Counted from the stretch's first letter, positions 1 to 7,857 are shown. The stretch: 64,000 nt of DNA from Nitrincola schmidtii (GCF_008973715.1 NZ_WBOL01000006.1:62001-126000); one strand, 5' to 3'. Numbers and translations: made by a program. Notes: generated from the letters alone by a model not told the origin.

Positions 1-145
1 CGGTAATCAGGTTACGCATTTTCACGCGCGTAAACGCTTGGCCTTTCCCCGGTTTAACAAACTCAACATCTAGCATGCTACATGGATCACCATCCAGCAT
101 CACTTTAAGACCATTTTTGAACTGATTCGCAGAATAGTTAGCCAT
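1..145 (-). CDS. efp: Elongation factor P, N-terminal part (cut by window edge)
   Basis: Only the first 48 codons are present; the gene continues beyond base 1. The visible protein starts [16 protein letters not shown] and carries the PGKGQAF loop, with the lysine at position 34 where beta-lysine is attached in the E. coli type of EF-P. EF-P binds ribosomes stalled at polyproline stretches and promotes peptide bond formation. The gene diverges from epmB, whose product makes the (R)-beta-lysine used to modify this lysine, so substrate and modifying enzyme sit back to back across 127 bp. Confidence 0.95.
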   Translation of the reverse strand, partial: MANYSANQFKNGLKVMLDGDPCSMLDVEFVKPGKGQAFTRVKMRNLIT

Positions 146-272
146 TCAGGTTTCCTTGACTAAAGCCGTTTTAAAGAATTGACAGGCATTCTACTTCAAA
201 CGAGAATGCAGTCCAATTTTGTCGTGAAAATAATCGCACGCAAAGTCACTGAATGTAAAAACTCGGAGCGCC

Positions 273-1313
273 ATGCAACCTATTTCAATCACTTCTGTAC
301 GCAGTTGGCAAGATGAGCTTCGCGAGAGCATAACCGACCCTGCACAGCTTTTGAAAAGGTTAGCACTTCCAGATGATCTGCTTGACGGAGCTATCGCTGG
401 TGATGCTCTATTTGACCTGCGTGTTCCAGAACCTTATTTATCTCGAATCGAAAAAGGAAACCCAAGGGATCCTTTATTGCTTCAAGTACTTCCACAGCAA
501 CAAGAAACTCAACAACTTCCCGGATACACAACCGACCCTTTAGAAGAAAATGCATCCAACCCTTTGCCGGGACTCATTCACAAATACACACATCGGGTAT
601 TGTTAATTCTAAGTGGTGCATGTGCAATAAACTGTCGCTACTGTTTTCGTCGTCACTTTGCTTATCAAGACAACCAACTTGGGCGAGAGCAGTGGCAAGC
701 TATTTTGAAGTATTTACAAGAACACACCGAAGTCGAAGAAGTTATTTTCTCTGGTGGTGATCCTTTAGCCACTCCTGACAGCCGACTTCACCGCATGATC
801 AGCGACCTTGAAAAGATTCCTCACCTTGAACGTCTGCGTATCCATACCCGCTTACCGGTGGTCATACCTTCACGCGTTACACCTGCATTGGTGAGCATGC
901 TAGCGAGTACTCGTTTATCAACGGTTATAGTGCTGCATATCAATCATCCTAATGAAATAGATGAAGAAGTTAACCATGCAGCGAATCAACTCAAACAACA
1001 AAATATCACCTTGTTAAACCAGAGTGTTTTGTTGCGCGGGATCAACGATAATGCAACTGTACAAAAAACACTCAGCAAAACCCTTTTCGCGGCAGGCATA
1101 TTACCTTATTATCTATTTCTATTTGATCCGGTAGCGGGTGCAGGGCATTTTGACATACCGGAAACAGAAGCACGTCGCTTAGCAGCCGATATGCAAGCAA
1201 GTTTACCTGGCTATTTAATGCCCCGTCTGGCTGTTGAAATACCCGGTAAAGCGTCGAAAACATTACTGACACCGTTAGACGACATACAAAAATCATCTGG
1301 AGTGATTTCATGA
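273..1313 (+). CDS. epmB: EF-P beta-lysylation protein EpmB, lysine 2,3-aminomutase family
   Basis: A 346-residue radical SAM enzyme. The CxxxCxxC cluster motif is CAINCRYC with cysteines at 117, 121 and 124, which bind the 4Fe-4S cluster; the SGGDPL motif follows near residue 160. The family converts (S)-alpha-lysine to (R)-beta-lysine, which EpmA then ligates to EF-P. It lacks the long C-terminal extension of catabolic lysine 2,3-aminomutases, fitting the EpmB subgroup. The start is supported by CGGAG a few bases upstream. The efp gene lies divergently next to it, and the lipoprotein gene downstream overlaps its stop by 4 bp, so these two are probably co-transcribed. Confidence 0.95.
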   Translation: MQPISITSVRSWQDELRESITDPAQLLKRLALPDDLLDGAIAGDALFDLRVPEPYLSRIEKGNPRDPLLLQVLPQQQETQQLPGYTTDPLEENASNPLPGLIHKYTHRVLLILSGACAINCRYCFRRHFAYQDNQLGREQWQAILKYLQEHTEVEEVIFSGGDPLATPDSRLHRMISDLEKIPHLERLRIHTRLPVVIPSRVTPALVSMLASTRLSTVIVLHINHPNEIDEEVNHAANQLKQQNITLLNQSVLLRGINDNATVQKTLSKTLFAAGILPYYLFLFDPVAGAGHFDIPETEARRLAADMQASLPGYLMPRLAVEIPGKASKTLLTPLDDIQKSSGVIS

Positions 1314-1870
1314 AAATGGCGAACCCCATTCGCACACGCAACACAGCCTCTCAACTATTGTTACGCACTTCGATTGTTTTTATCACTGCGGCAAGTTTAA
1401 CCGGTTGCTTAAATTTCAATTTTAAAAAAGATGCACCAGAACCTGAACCTGTTGTAGAAGTACCACCCCCACCACCGTTACCCAAACCTGCTTTGCTCAT
1501 CAGCCAAATGACTCCAGAAACACCCAAAGCTAGAGGCGATGTAGGTGCTTACATCAACTTTATTAACGGTACTGATTTAACCATTGAATACGTAATGTTC
1601 AAAACCACTGCGTATGATCACAACGGTAGTATTGTTAGATCCAAGCGCTCTGGTGATCCCAATACATGGCTTCGTGTTGCAGGACCTTTTGCACCAGGAC
1701 AAGCGAGCGGAAGCCGTCATTGGGAACAGCTATGGCAAAACCACAACCTACGCTGCTTTGAAATTGAAGGGGTAGAGTTGATTTACATGGATGGCATGGT
1801 CGAATTCTACCACGCAGATCGCATCGCAATCTTACCAGGAAGTGATACGGAAAATAGCTGTAGCTTGTAA
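1310..1870 (+). CDS. Proline-rich lipoprotein of unknown function
   Basis: A 186-residue protein with an N-terminal hydrophobic signal segment ending in the lipobox LTGC, so lipidation would fall on Cys33. A proline-rich stretch (residues about 45-60, PEPEPVVEVPPPPP) follows, then a compact domain with two further cysteines near the C terminus. The start overlaps the epmB stop in an ATGA arrangement, so translation is probably coupled. A second in-frame ATG lies two codons downstream and could be used instead. I recognise no family; a periplasm-facing lipoprotein is as far as the sequence goes. Confidence 0.75.
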   Translation: MKMANPIRTRNTASQLLLRTSIVFITAASLTGCLNFNFKKDAPEPEPVVEVPPPPPLPKPALLISQMTPETPKARGDVGAYINFINGTDLTIEYVMFKTTAYDHNGSIVRSKRSGDPNTWLRVAGPFAPGQASGSRHWEQLWQNHNLRCFEIEGVELIYMDGMVEFYHADRIAILPGSDTENSCSL

Positions 1871-1905
1871 TTACTCTACATGATTAACTTTAGATAGTGC
1901 CACTT

Positions 1906-2002
1906 AGCGTGTCGATTAACTTATCTGACACGCTTTACGTCATCCATGACCGCTTGCGTTTGCCATCCATGGCAAACGACGGTCAGAGAAGTTAACCGAC
2001 AC
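1906..2002. repeat. Compound inverted repeat in a convergent 3' spacer
   Basis: The left part is a hairpin AGCGTGTC (1906-1913) / GACACGCT (1927-1934). The centre is CGTTTGCCAT (1957-1966) / ATGGCAAACG (1969-1978), a perfect 10-bp stem. An outer pair also exists: 1909-1929 and 1982-2002 are complementary at 19 of 21 positions. The left hairpin matches the element at 5589-5617. It lies between the convergent lipoprotein and PIN toxin genes. There is no T-run, so it looks more like a REP-type element than a simple terminator. Confidence 0.7.
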
Positions 2003-2024
2003 CCAAGTTAAGAGCAACTCAAAC

Positions 2025-2411
2025 TCAAACCTTTCTTATTGGTCCAGGATATTGAGCGACCAAATTATCATGAGTTAACAGCAAGAACCCTTCTACTTCC
2101 GCTTGCGCAATCAAAAGCCTATCAAAAGGATCTTTATGTATACTCGGCAAATTGATGATATTGAGCGTATGTTGCGATGTAATAGGTAACTCTATAAAGC
2201 CATTATCAATTAACCCCCGACGCAATAAATAAGGATCAACCGAAAAATCATCTCTATTCAAACCTTGCTTAATCGTTACTTCCCAAATACTTGCTGCGCT
2301 AAAGTACAAACAATGAGATGGATTATTGATGAGTCTAATTGCTTCCTGCGATAACTTAGATGGCTCAGATGCGCACCAAAGTAATAGATGGGTGTCCAGT
2401 AACAAATTCAT
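2025..2411 (-). CDS. PIN-domain toxin (VapC type)
   Basis: A 128-residue PIN-domain ribonuclease toxin. The acidic metal-binding residues are visible: D6 in LLLDTHLLLW, a glutamate in SIWEVTIKQ (about residue 44), an aspartate in KDPFDRLLIAQA and a final one in LLTHDNL. VapC toxins cleave tRNA or rRNA at specific sites when freed from their antitoxin; the target here cannot be read from the sequence. It lies directly after its antitoxin gene with no gap, in the usual antitoxin-first order. The neighbouring plus-strand PIN pair (2926-3577) is unrelated in sequence. Confidence 0.9.
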   Translation of the reverse strand: MNLLLDTHLLLWCASEPSKLSQEAIRLINNPSHCLYFSAASIWEVTIKQGLNRDDFSVDPYLLRRGLIDNGFIELPITSQHTLNIINLPSIHKDPFDRLLIAQAEVEGFLLLTHDNLVAQYPGPIRKV

Positions 2412-2651
2412 CTACACACCAAAGAGATCAGCAATTTCATCTTGACCCATTCGATCAAAATCGTCTGGCACTTTAAACTCACCTACCAAAAAACCAATTC
2501 GCTTAATCTCTGACTCTGCAGGCGCATCATAAGCAGTAATTTTAGCCACTGGCTTACCTGCTTTCGCAATGATAAAACCCTCACCCTCAGCTACTTTTGC
2601 AATAATCTTAGATAGATGGGTCTTGGCTTCATGAATGTTAATCGATTCCAT
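2412..2651 (-). CDS. Phd/YefM-type antitoxin
   Basis: A 79-residue protein beginning MESINIHEAKTHLSKII, the classic Phd/YefM N-terminal DNA-binding fold (about residues 1-50). An acidic C-terminal tail (about 55-79) probably wraps the PIN toxin. I start it at the ATG at 2651 because AAGG lies 8 bases upstream; a GTG three codons earlier is in frame but poorly placed for that ribosome site. The stop adjoins the toxin start exactly. Such antitoxins repress their own operon, which fits the repeated motif just upstream. Confidence 0.88.
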   Translation of the reverse strand: MESINIHEAKTHLSKIIAKVAEGEGFIIAKAGKPVAKITAYDAPAESEIKRIGFLVGEFKVPDDFDRMGQDEIADLFGV

Positions 2652-2661
2652 ACCATACACC

Positions 2662-2693
2662 TTAAACTTAGTTTATTAAACTTAGTCTATCAA
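2662..2693 (-). promoter_or_regulatory. Probable promoter and operator of the Phd/PIN operon
   Basis: The motif TTAAACTTAGT occurs twice in direct orientation (2662-2672 and 2676-2686). On the minus strand TTGATA (2693-2688) and TAAGTT (2670-2665) are 17 bases apart and can serve as -35 and -10. The repeats overlap the presumed promoter, as expected for autorepression by the antitoxin. Both assignments are inferred from position and pattern only. Confidence 0.5.
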
Positions 2694-2898
2694 AAAACAA
2701 ATGAATGTAAACTAATACCACATTTCCGGTGACTGGGCTGCTTATTGCAGAGCTCTAGAGCCGTTAGTCAAACTCGACGCTTTATGATAACTCGGATTTG
2801 TTTTTTACGACCTTGAATTTCTTTCTCAACACAATCCGGAACATACTGCGCAAAGTAGATCTGTACAGATTGCAGAATAATTATCTCGACTTGCCAAG

Positions 2899-2918
2899 TG
2901 ATGGCATATATGCCATCA
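2899..2918. promoter_or_regulatory. Perfect 20-bp palindrome, likely operator of the second toxin-antitoxin pair
   Basis: TGATGGCATATATGCCATCA is fully self-complementary and ends 7 bases before the ATG of the PIN toxin at 2926. A ribbon-helix-helix antitoxin is encoded in the same operon, and such proteins bind short palindromes as dimers. No good Shine-Dalgarno sequence lies between the palindrome and the ATG, so the palindrome may also affect translation. Binding is inferred. Confidence 0.6.
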
Positions 2919-2925
2919 TTAATAC

Positions 2926-3351
2926 ATGAACAATATTATAGTCATAGATACTAGTGTGCTAATCAATGCACTTATTGGCCCTACTGGCCCCGCTAGGGAG
3001 TTGATAAAAAGCTGCCTACTTGGCTATTACAAGCCATTGATTAGCAATACTCTATTCATGGAATATGAAGATGTTACAAACCGATCTCATATCCTTGATT
3101 TATGCCCATTGGAACCCAATGAACTTCGAGAGCTACTAAATGCATACTATAGCATTTGCGAGTGGGTGCACATTTACTATTTATGGCGCCCAAACTTGTC
3201 CGATGAGGGTGACAATTTTTTAATTGAACTTGCCGTTGCCGGCAATGCCTATTGTGTTGTTACCAACAACATCAGGGATATCCAATCTTCTGAGCTGATA
3301 TTTCCTGGATTGCATGTAATGACACCTGAACAATTACTTAGGAGACAATAG
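2926..3351 (+). CDS. PIN-domain toxin, COG1569-like
   Basis: A 141-residue PIN protein. Acidic positions: IVIDTSVLINAL (D8), a glutamate in NTLFMEYEDV (about residue 47), and the pair in LSDEGDNFLIELA (about 100), followed by VVTNNIRDI near the end. The layout resembles the family annotated as putative PIN-family toxin component (COG1569). It precedes its antitoxin gene, the reverse of the usual vapBC order, with only one base between stop and next start. Nuclease activity is expected from the family; the RNA target is unknown. Confidence 0.85.
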   Translation: MNNIIVIDTSVLINALIGPTGPARELIKSCLLGYYKPLISNTLFMEYEDVTNRSHILDLCPLEPNELRELLNAYYSICEWVHIYYLWRPNLSDEGDNFLIELAVAGNAYCVVTNNIRDIQSSELIFPGLHVMTPEQLLRRQ

Positions 3352-3352
3352 T

Positions 3353-3577
3353 ATGGCTACCTTAACTATCCGGCTACCTGACGACAAACATAATCGCTTG
3401 AAAGCCATGGCTCGTAGTAAAAAAATGAGCGTAAACAAGTTAATTGAAGAGATTTCAACTCAGACATTAGCCGAGTTTGACTGTGAAACACGTTTTCGCA
3501 CGCTAGCTGCATCTGGAGATGTTAAACGCGGTCTGGAGCTGATAGATAAACTTGACGCTACTACGCATAGTAACTAA
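3353..3577 (+). CDS. Ribbon-helix-helix antitoxin
   Basis: A 74-residue protein. Residues 1-45 (MATLTIRLPDD then two helices) look like a ribbon-helix-helix DNA-binding unit of the HicB/CopG/Arc type. The C-terminal 30 residues are charged and probably contact the upstream PIN toxin. It starts one base after the toxin stop, and AGGAGAC within the end of the toxin gene gives a good ribosome site. The palindrome at 2899-2918 is its likely operator. Confidence 0.8.
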   Translation: MATLTIRLPDDKHNRLKAMARSKKMSVNKLIEEISTQTLAEFDCETRFRTLAASGDVKRGLELIDKLDATTHSN

Positions 3578-3658
3578 CGCACCAGTATGCAAGTGCTTCA
3601 CTTAGCAATAATCCCACTCAAATCCTCGCACAATCTTCAAGATGAGGAGAAGCTGTTT

Positions 3659-4948
3659 TTACAAAAACAAATAACTACACACCGCTACTGCCGCAATTAC
3701 CGCCACCACATCAGCCGTTAGCGCAGCCGCTAAGGTATGACGGACCTTACGGATTTGTACCGCACCAAAATAGACAGCCAACACATAAAAAGTTGTCTCA
3801 ATAGAACCTTGTAAGGTTGAAACCAAGTAACCTACATAACTATCGGGCCCTATCGCTGGATCATTAATGACTGAGGCCATAATACCGTAGGCACCTGAAC
3901 CTGATAGAGGCCTTAACAATGCCATCGGCAAGGCTTCAGGCGGCAAGCCAAAACGTGAGGTAAAGCCACCAATCGCCGAAACCATCACATCCATTGCACC
4001 ACTGGCTCTGAACATACCGACTGCAACCAAGATGGCAACTAAGTAAGGAATGATTCGTAAGGCGACTTGAAAACCTTCTTTGGCACCTTCTACAAACACC
4101 TCATAAATTCGAACACCACGAATAGCTCCGAACAATAAAAAACCAACCATCAACATCGGCATAATCCAAGGCGACACGGATGATCCATAAAATATCATCA
4201 TCGGAATCAACGACACGATCACCAACAAAGACATCACTGACACCCAAAACGGGTAAGCGCCACTATTATTAACAGGTGAAACATCCGTTGAATCAGTGAC
4301 CCAAGGTCGATCCATTTTTAATGCTTCAGGATCAGGACGAACAGGAAACCATCGACGGTAAAGCATAGCGGCACAAATCGCAGCGATAGTTGCGCAAATC
4401 GTAGCAAACAGGGTTGAGGGTAAAATACCTGCCGGGTCTGCAGAACCAGCGGCCGCTCGAAGTGCAATAACACCTGTAGGTAACAAGGTAATACTTGAGG
4501 TATTGATGGCTAAAAACAATGCCATCGAATTCGTTGCTGTACCCGGTTGAGGATTGAGCTTATCTAGCTCCTGCATAGCTCTGATGCCAAAAGGTGTTGC
4601 CGCATTGCCAAGCCCTAAGGCATTCGCTGACATATTCAAGATCATCGCACCCATGGCAGGATGATCAGGAGGGACTTCAGGAAATAAACGCACCATCAAA
4701 GGACGAATTAACTTTGCAATAATGGTTAACAAGCCGCCAGCTTCAGCAACCTTCATCAATCCTAGAAATAGGGTCATCACACCAACAAGACCAATCGCCA
4801 GCTCTACTGCCCCTTGTGCCGAGCTAATCATACCGGATGAAAGCAGCTCCATCGGTGTTGCTATGCCCTCAACAGGCACATGAGTTAACTGACGAGCGCC
4901 TGCCACCATGACAGCGATCAAGACAATACCTAAAAAGATCAGATTCAT
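3659..4948 (-). CDS. Fused SpmA-SpmB nucleoside-recognition (Gate) membrane protein
   Basis: A polytopic membrane protein of 429 residues. The N-terminal half matches SpmA, with the signature FPEVPPDHPAMGAM and NALGLGNAATPFG. The C-terminal half matches SpmB, with RIIPYLVAILVAVGMF, PLSGSGAYG and TLQGSIETTFYVLAV. In Bacillus these are separate spore maturation proteins; here one chain carries both Gate domains. The family belongs with nucleoside transporter-like proteins, but the substrate in non-sporulating bacteria is unknown. I chose the ATG at 4948; a TTG four codons upstream is also in frame. It stands alone between the toxin-antitoxin pairs and fliW. Confidence 0.85.
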   Translation of the reverse strand: MNLIFLGIVLIAVMVAGARQLTHVPVEGIATPMELLSSGMISSAQGAVELAIGLVGVMTLFLGLMKVAEAGGLLTIIAKLIRPLMVRLFPEVPPDHPAMGAMILNMSANALGLGNAATPFGIRAMQELDKLNPQPGTATNSMALFLAINTSSITLLPTGVIALRAAAGSADPAGILPSTLFATICATIAAICAAMLYRRWFPVRPDPEALKMDRPWVTDSTDVSPVNNSGAYPFWVSVMSLLVIVSLIPMMIFYGSSVSPWIMPMLMVGFLLFGAIRGVRIYEVFVEGAKEGFQVALRIIPYLVAILVAVGMFRASGAMDVMVSAIGGFTSRFGLPPEALPMALLRPLSGSGAYGIMASVINDPAIGPDSYVGYLVSTLQGSIETTFYVLAVYFGAVQIRKVRHTLAAALTADVVAVIAAVAVCSYLFL

Positions 4949-5119
4949 AGCGGCATGCAACCTATATAAACTCAGCTAATTAGGTCATCCTAACGCTAAA
5001 CAACTGACCAGTGTAGATGTACATCAAGGAAATGTGTTTTAAAAGAACACCAATAGTGACGCCCTGCTAGGTAGCTGCTAATCTCTAGCTATCACTTACA
5101 ACAAGAGAGGGAACAGGAT

Positions 5120-5572
5120 ATGCAAATCAACACCGCCCTATTTGGCCCGCAAGAGATTCAAGACGACGAATTAATTACCTTTCCACAAGGCCTACCAGGG
5201 TTTGAAGAGAATACCCGCTTTAAAGTATTTCATGAGGAAGGCAAGCCGACAGTGCATTGGTTACAATCGGTGGATGATGCGGAGCTTTGCTTTTCTGTAA
5301 TGGAGCCTGATTTATTGAATCTGGGCTATGAATTTGAATTAAGCGATGAACAAACACAAATACTCGAAGTCACCGAAGGTGATGAACTGATTGTCGTGTT
5401 GATGCTATCAAAAGCAGGAAATTCGTCAGAGCAAGACCATGAAACAGTGCCAAACCAAAGCATTCGGGCAAACTTACAAGGTCCTTTAGTGATTAATCTT
5501 AGGGCTCGTAAAGCGCTTCAAGCATCGCTACCTAAAGTTGAACGCATTACGTTAATTCGTGGGATTGCTTAA
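5120..5572 (+). CDS. fliW: Flagellar assembly factor FliW
   Basis: A 150-residue protein with FliW features: FGPQEIQDDELITFPQGLPGFE at the N terminus, including the conserved FPQGLPGFE, and GPLVIN in the C-terminal part. FliW binds flagellin and, when free, antagonises the RNA-binding regulator CsrA, so flagellin secretion controls flagellin translation. It sits 0.75 kb upstream of flagellin with only an acetyltransferase gene between, which is on the other strand. The start has GGAACAGGAT just upstream. FliW is best known in Bacillus, Campylobacter and spirochaetes and is less common in gammaproteobacteria. Confidence 0.93.
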   Translation: MQINTALFGPQEIQDDELITFPQGLPGFEENTRFKVFHEEGKPTVHWLQSVDDAELCFSVMEPDLLNLGYEFELSDEQTQILEVTEGDELIVVLMLSKAGNSSEQDHETVPNQSIRANLQGPLVINLRARKALQASLPKVERITLIRGIA

Positions 5573-5588
5573 AATTTCTGATTTTAGC

Positions 5589-5617
5589 AGCGTGTCAGTT
5601 AACTTCTCTGACACGCT
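5589..5617. repeat. 29-bp hairpin repeat, second location
   Basis: AGCGTGTC (5589-5596) and GACACGCT (5610-5617) form a perfect 8-bp stem around a 13-base loop. The loop AGTTAACTTCTCT differs from that at 1914-1926 at three positions, while both stems are identical. Like the first, it lies in a convergent gap, between fliW and the GNAT gene, and has no T-run. Confidence 0.7.
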
Positions 5618-5635
5618 TAGCAAGGGTCGTTGAGA

Positions 5636-6169
5636 TTAGTGCTGACTCCAATCATCTCTCAATAAGGCATAAAGTTTATGATCAACCCAATGATCGTATA
5701 ACCACTCAACCTGCTTTAATACACCTTCTAGTTCAAACCCTAAACGCTCAGGAATTTTTTGGCTGTTGTGATTATTAACCGCACAATGTATCTCTAAACG
5801 ATTGAGGTCGAGATCTTCATAGCAAAATTGAATCAAGGTTCTACACGCGTCGGTCACCAAACCTTGGCCTTGATACGACTCACCTATCCAATAGCCCAAT
5901 GCCGCTTTTCGATTGCGCCAGTCAAGGTGATGAATACTCATCACCCCCGCCAACTGGTCTGCCGTAAACAAGCCTAAATGAAAAGAGTGTTGTTGTTTGA
6001 AAAGATTATCGGTATCCGCAATAAAGCGCTGGCTAGCAGTAATATCCCTGTGGCTATCTACCCAAGGCAACCATTGCCGTAGATAGTTTCGATTAGCATC
6101 TACCAAGGCAATGAATTGTGCAGCATCATCGCGGGTTAACTGTCTAAGTTCCTGTTTCAAGCACAGCAT
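5636..6169 (-). CDS. GNAT N-acetyltransferase, RimJ/RimL type
   Basis: A 177-residue acetyltransferase. The acetyl-CoA site is seen in ALGYWIGESYQGQGLVTDACRTL (about residues 92-112, with the Q/RxxGxG-like QGQGL) and the family core continues with NRLEIHCAVNNHNSQKIPERLGFELEG. The second half resembles RimL/YdaF-like enzymes that acetylate protein N termini or small amines. It is convergent with fliW and divergent from flagellin, and has no obvious functional link to flagella. The substrate cannot be assigned. Confidence 0.85.
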   Translation of the reverse strand: MLCLKQELRQLTRDDAAQFIALVDANRNYLRQWLPWVDSHRDITASQRFIADTDNLFKQQHSFHLGLFTADQLAGVMSIHHLDWRNRKAALGYWIGESYQGQGLVTDACRTLIQFCYEDLDLNRLEIHCAVNNHNSQKIPERLGFELEGVLKQVEWLYDHWVDHKLYALLRDDWSQH

Positions 6170-6201
6170 CCTCTATTTTTTAAAATTCTTCCAACTAACG
6201 C

Positions 6202-6228
6202 TAAAGTTTTCTGTAAGGGTGCCGTTAT
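6202..6228 (+). promoter_or_regulatory. Sigma-28 (FliA) promoter of flagellin
   Basis: TAAAGTTT (6202-6209), an 11-base spacer, then GCCGTTAT (6221-6228). This matches the flagellar sigma factor consensus TAAAGTTT-N11-GCCGATAA at all 8 and 6 of 8 positions. It would start transcription near 6236 and give a leader of roughly 90 bases before the flagellin ATG. Confidence 0.88.
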
Positions 6229-6268
6229 AAAGGGTACAGAGCAAATTGATTAGACACACCAACCAAAA

Positions 6269-6306
6269 CATTTGCAGCTTTAAGCACAGAGTGCAACCTG
6301 CAAATG
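6269..6306 (+). promoter_or_regulatory. Hairpin in the flagellin mRNA leader
   Basis: CATTTGCAG (6269-6277) and CTGCAAATG (6298-6306) form a perfect 9-bp stem. A 4-bp inner stem, GCAC/GTGC with an AGA loop (6283-6293), sits in its loop. The structure ends 6 bases before the Shine-Dalgarno AAGGAG (6313-6318), which contains the GGA core favoured by CsrA. With fliW nearby this may be a site of translational control; that role is inferred. Confidence 0.6.
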
Positions 6307-6324
6307 ATTTTAAGGAGAACGACC

Positions 6325-7785
6325 ATGTCTGTTATTAACACAAACATTTCATCCCTCAACGCGCAAAACAACTTGGCTCGTTCACAGGGTGAATTACAAA
6401 CTTCATTGCAACGTCTATCTTCTGGTCTGCGTATTAACAGCGCTAAAGACGACGCTGCAGGCCTTCAAATCTCTAACCGTCAAACATCACAGATCAATGG
6501 TTTGAATGTTGCTGCACGTAACGCCAATGATGGTATCTCTATTGCGCAGGTTGCGGAAGGGGCTCTACAAGAATCAACCAACATTTTGCAACGTATGCGA
6601 GAGTTAGCCCTACAAGCAGCTAACGGCTCTAACTCATCCTCTGATCGTGCTGCACTGCAGAAAGAAGTAGTTGCACTCCAAGCAGAATTAACACGCATTG
6701 CAGATACTTCAGCATTTGGTGGTCAGAAATTACTTAATGGAACTTTTGGATCGCAAGATTTACAAGTAGGATCTCAAGCCAATGAGACAATTAACATATC
6801 ACTTCAAAACGTTTCAGCAACCTCAATAGGTGGTCAAAGCGTAAAGAACACTGAAGGATTGAATTTTGCTGGTTTTGTCACAACTGATCCTGGAGACTTA
6901 GAGCTTGAGGGTGGTACAATCACCATCTTAAATGGCACGACCGAACAGGCTGGCATTATTACGCTTGAAGAAGAAGAAGTGTTTGATGCAAAGATCGTCG
7001 CTGATAAAATCAATGCTATTTCATCTACAACAAACGTAATTGCAACTGCACGTACTGAAGTTGAACTTGAAATTACTTTTGATGATGATGATGGAATTGG
7101 TGGAGAGATCGGCACCTCTAGAGGAGCCACAAACCTTGATGGTTTATCTGACCTTCAGTCTATTGTCGATAAAATTAACAGAGAAACTGGTGATACTGGT
7201 TTATCCGCATCAATTAACGCAGAAACAGGTAATATTCGCTTAGTATCAGCTGAAGGAAGAAATATTCTCTTCAATTTAGATACAGCCGATGAAGTAAATG
7301 TAAGCTCTGTGATTAATGGCGTAGTTGATACTGACACTGAGGTAGATGTTGTTGGTGAGGAAGATGCTGTTGCAGCTGGTTCAATTAACTTAACCTCTAC
7401 TGATAAATTTTCACTTTCTAGCGAAGAGGGTGATTTAGCTGAAATATTTGGACAAGAAACCTCAAGACTCGAAACAATAAGTGATGTTAATATTTCCACA
7501 TCACGTGGAGCGCAAGATGCAATTGCTGTAATAGATGGTGCAATAGCGACTATTGATGCTAATCGCGCAGACCTCGGTGCATTGCAAAACCGTCTAGAGT
7601 CTACTATCAGTAATTTACGTAACATCTCTGAAAACGTATCAGCTGCACGCTCACGTATTCAGGATGCTGACTTTGCACAAGAAACTTCGAATCTAACTCG
7701 CATCCAGATTCTACAGCAGGCAGGTACTTCAATCTTGGCTCAGGCCAACACTGTTCCGCAGTCAGTCTTGTCACTGCTGCAGTAA
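6325..7785 (+). CDS. fliC: Flagellin
   Basis: The filament subunit, 486 residues. The N-terminal D0/D1 region ([17 protein letters not shown]..., to about residue 165) and the C-terminal D1/D0 region (about 390-486, ending [10 protein letters not shown]) are strongly conserved. The middle (about 165-390) is variable, acidic and AT-rich and holds two repeats resembling flagellin hook IN motifs, one near [11 protein letters not shown] and one near [11 protein letters not shown]. The ATG at 6325 is preferred over one 21 bases earlier because AAGGAG lies 6 bases upstream and the protein then begins with the universal flagellin start. Transcription is likely from the sigma-28 site at 6202, ending at the 7814 terminator. 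Confidence 0.97.
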   Translation: MSVINTNISSLNAQNNLARSQGELQTSLQRLSSGLRINSAKDDAAGLQISNRQTSQINGLNVAARNANDGISIAQVAEGALQESTNILQRMRELALQAANGSNSSSDRAALQKEVVALQAELTRIADTSAFGGQKLLNGTFGSQDLQVGSQANETINISLQNVSATSIGGQSVKNTEGLNFAGFVTTDPGDLELEGGTITILNGTTEQAGIITLEEEEVFDAKIVADKINAISSTTNVIATARTEVELEITFDDDDGIGGEIGTSRGATNLDGLSDLQSIVDKINRETGDTGLSASINAETGNIRLVSAEGRNILFNLDTADEVNVSSVINGVVDTDTEVDVVGEEDAVAAGSINLTSTDKFSLSSEEGDLAEIFGQETSRLETISDVNISTSRGAQDAIAVIDGAIATIDANRADLGALQNRLESTISNLRNISENVSAARSRIQDADFAQETSNLTRIQILQQAGTSILAQANTVPQSVLSLLQ

Positions 7786-7813
7786 CAGTAAAGGGAGTTT
7801 TTGGATATACTTA

Positions 7814-7839
7814 ACGGGGATCGCAGGGTCCCCGTTTTT
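7814..7839 (+). terminator. Rho-independent terminator after flagellin
   Basis: ACGGGGA (7814-7820) pairs with TCCCCGT (7829-7835), followed by a T-run. It separates the highly expressed flagellin message from flaG-fliD-fliS, which would then depend on partial read-through or a separate promoter that I could not identify. Confidence 0.88.
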
Positions 7840-7857
7840 GTCTAAAGGAGACAAGTC

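Noticed and set aside
1906-1934. Rho-independent terminator after the lipoprotein gene
   Set aside because: The stem is good but no T-run follows on either strand, and the same unit recurs at 5589, so a repeat fits better.
2661-2925. A possible small gene or RNA in the 270-base gap between the two toxin-antitoxin pairs
   Set aside because: I see no open frame with a ribosome site and no stable hairpin with a T-run; only the promoter and operator motifs at its two ends.
6834-7625. Long open frames on the strand opposite flagellin
   Set aside because: They arise from the biased codon use and low-complexity middle of flagellin, have no ribosome sites, and match no family.
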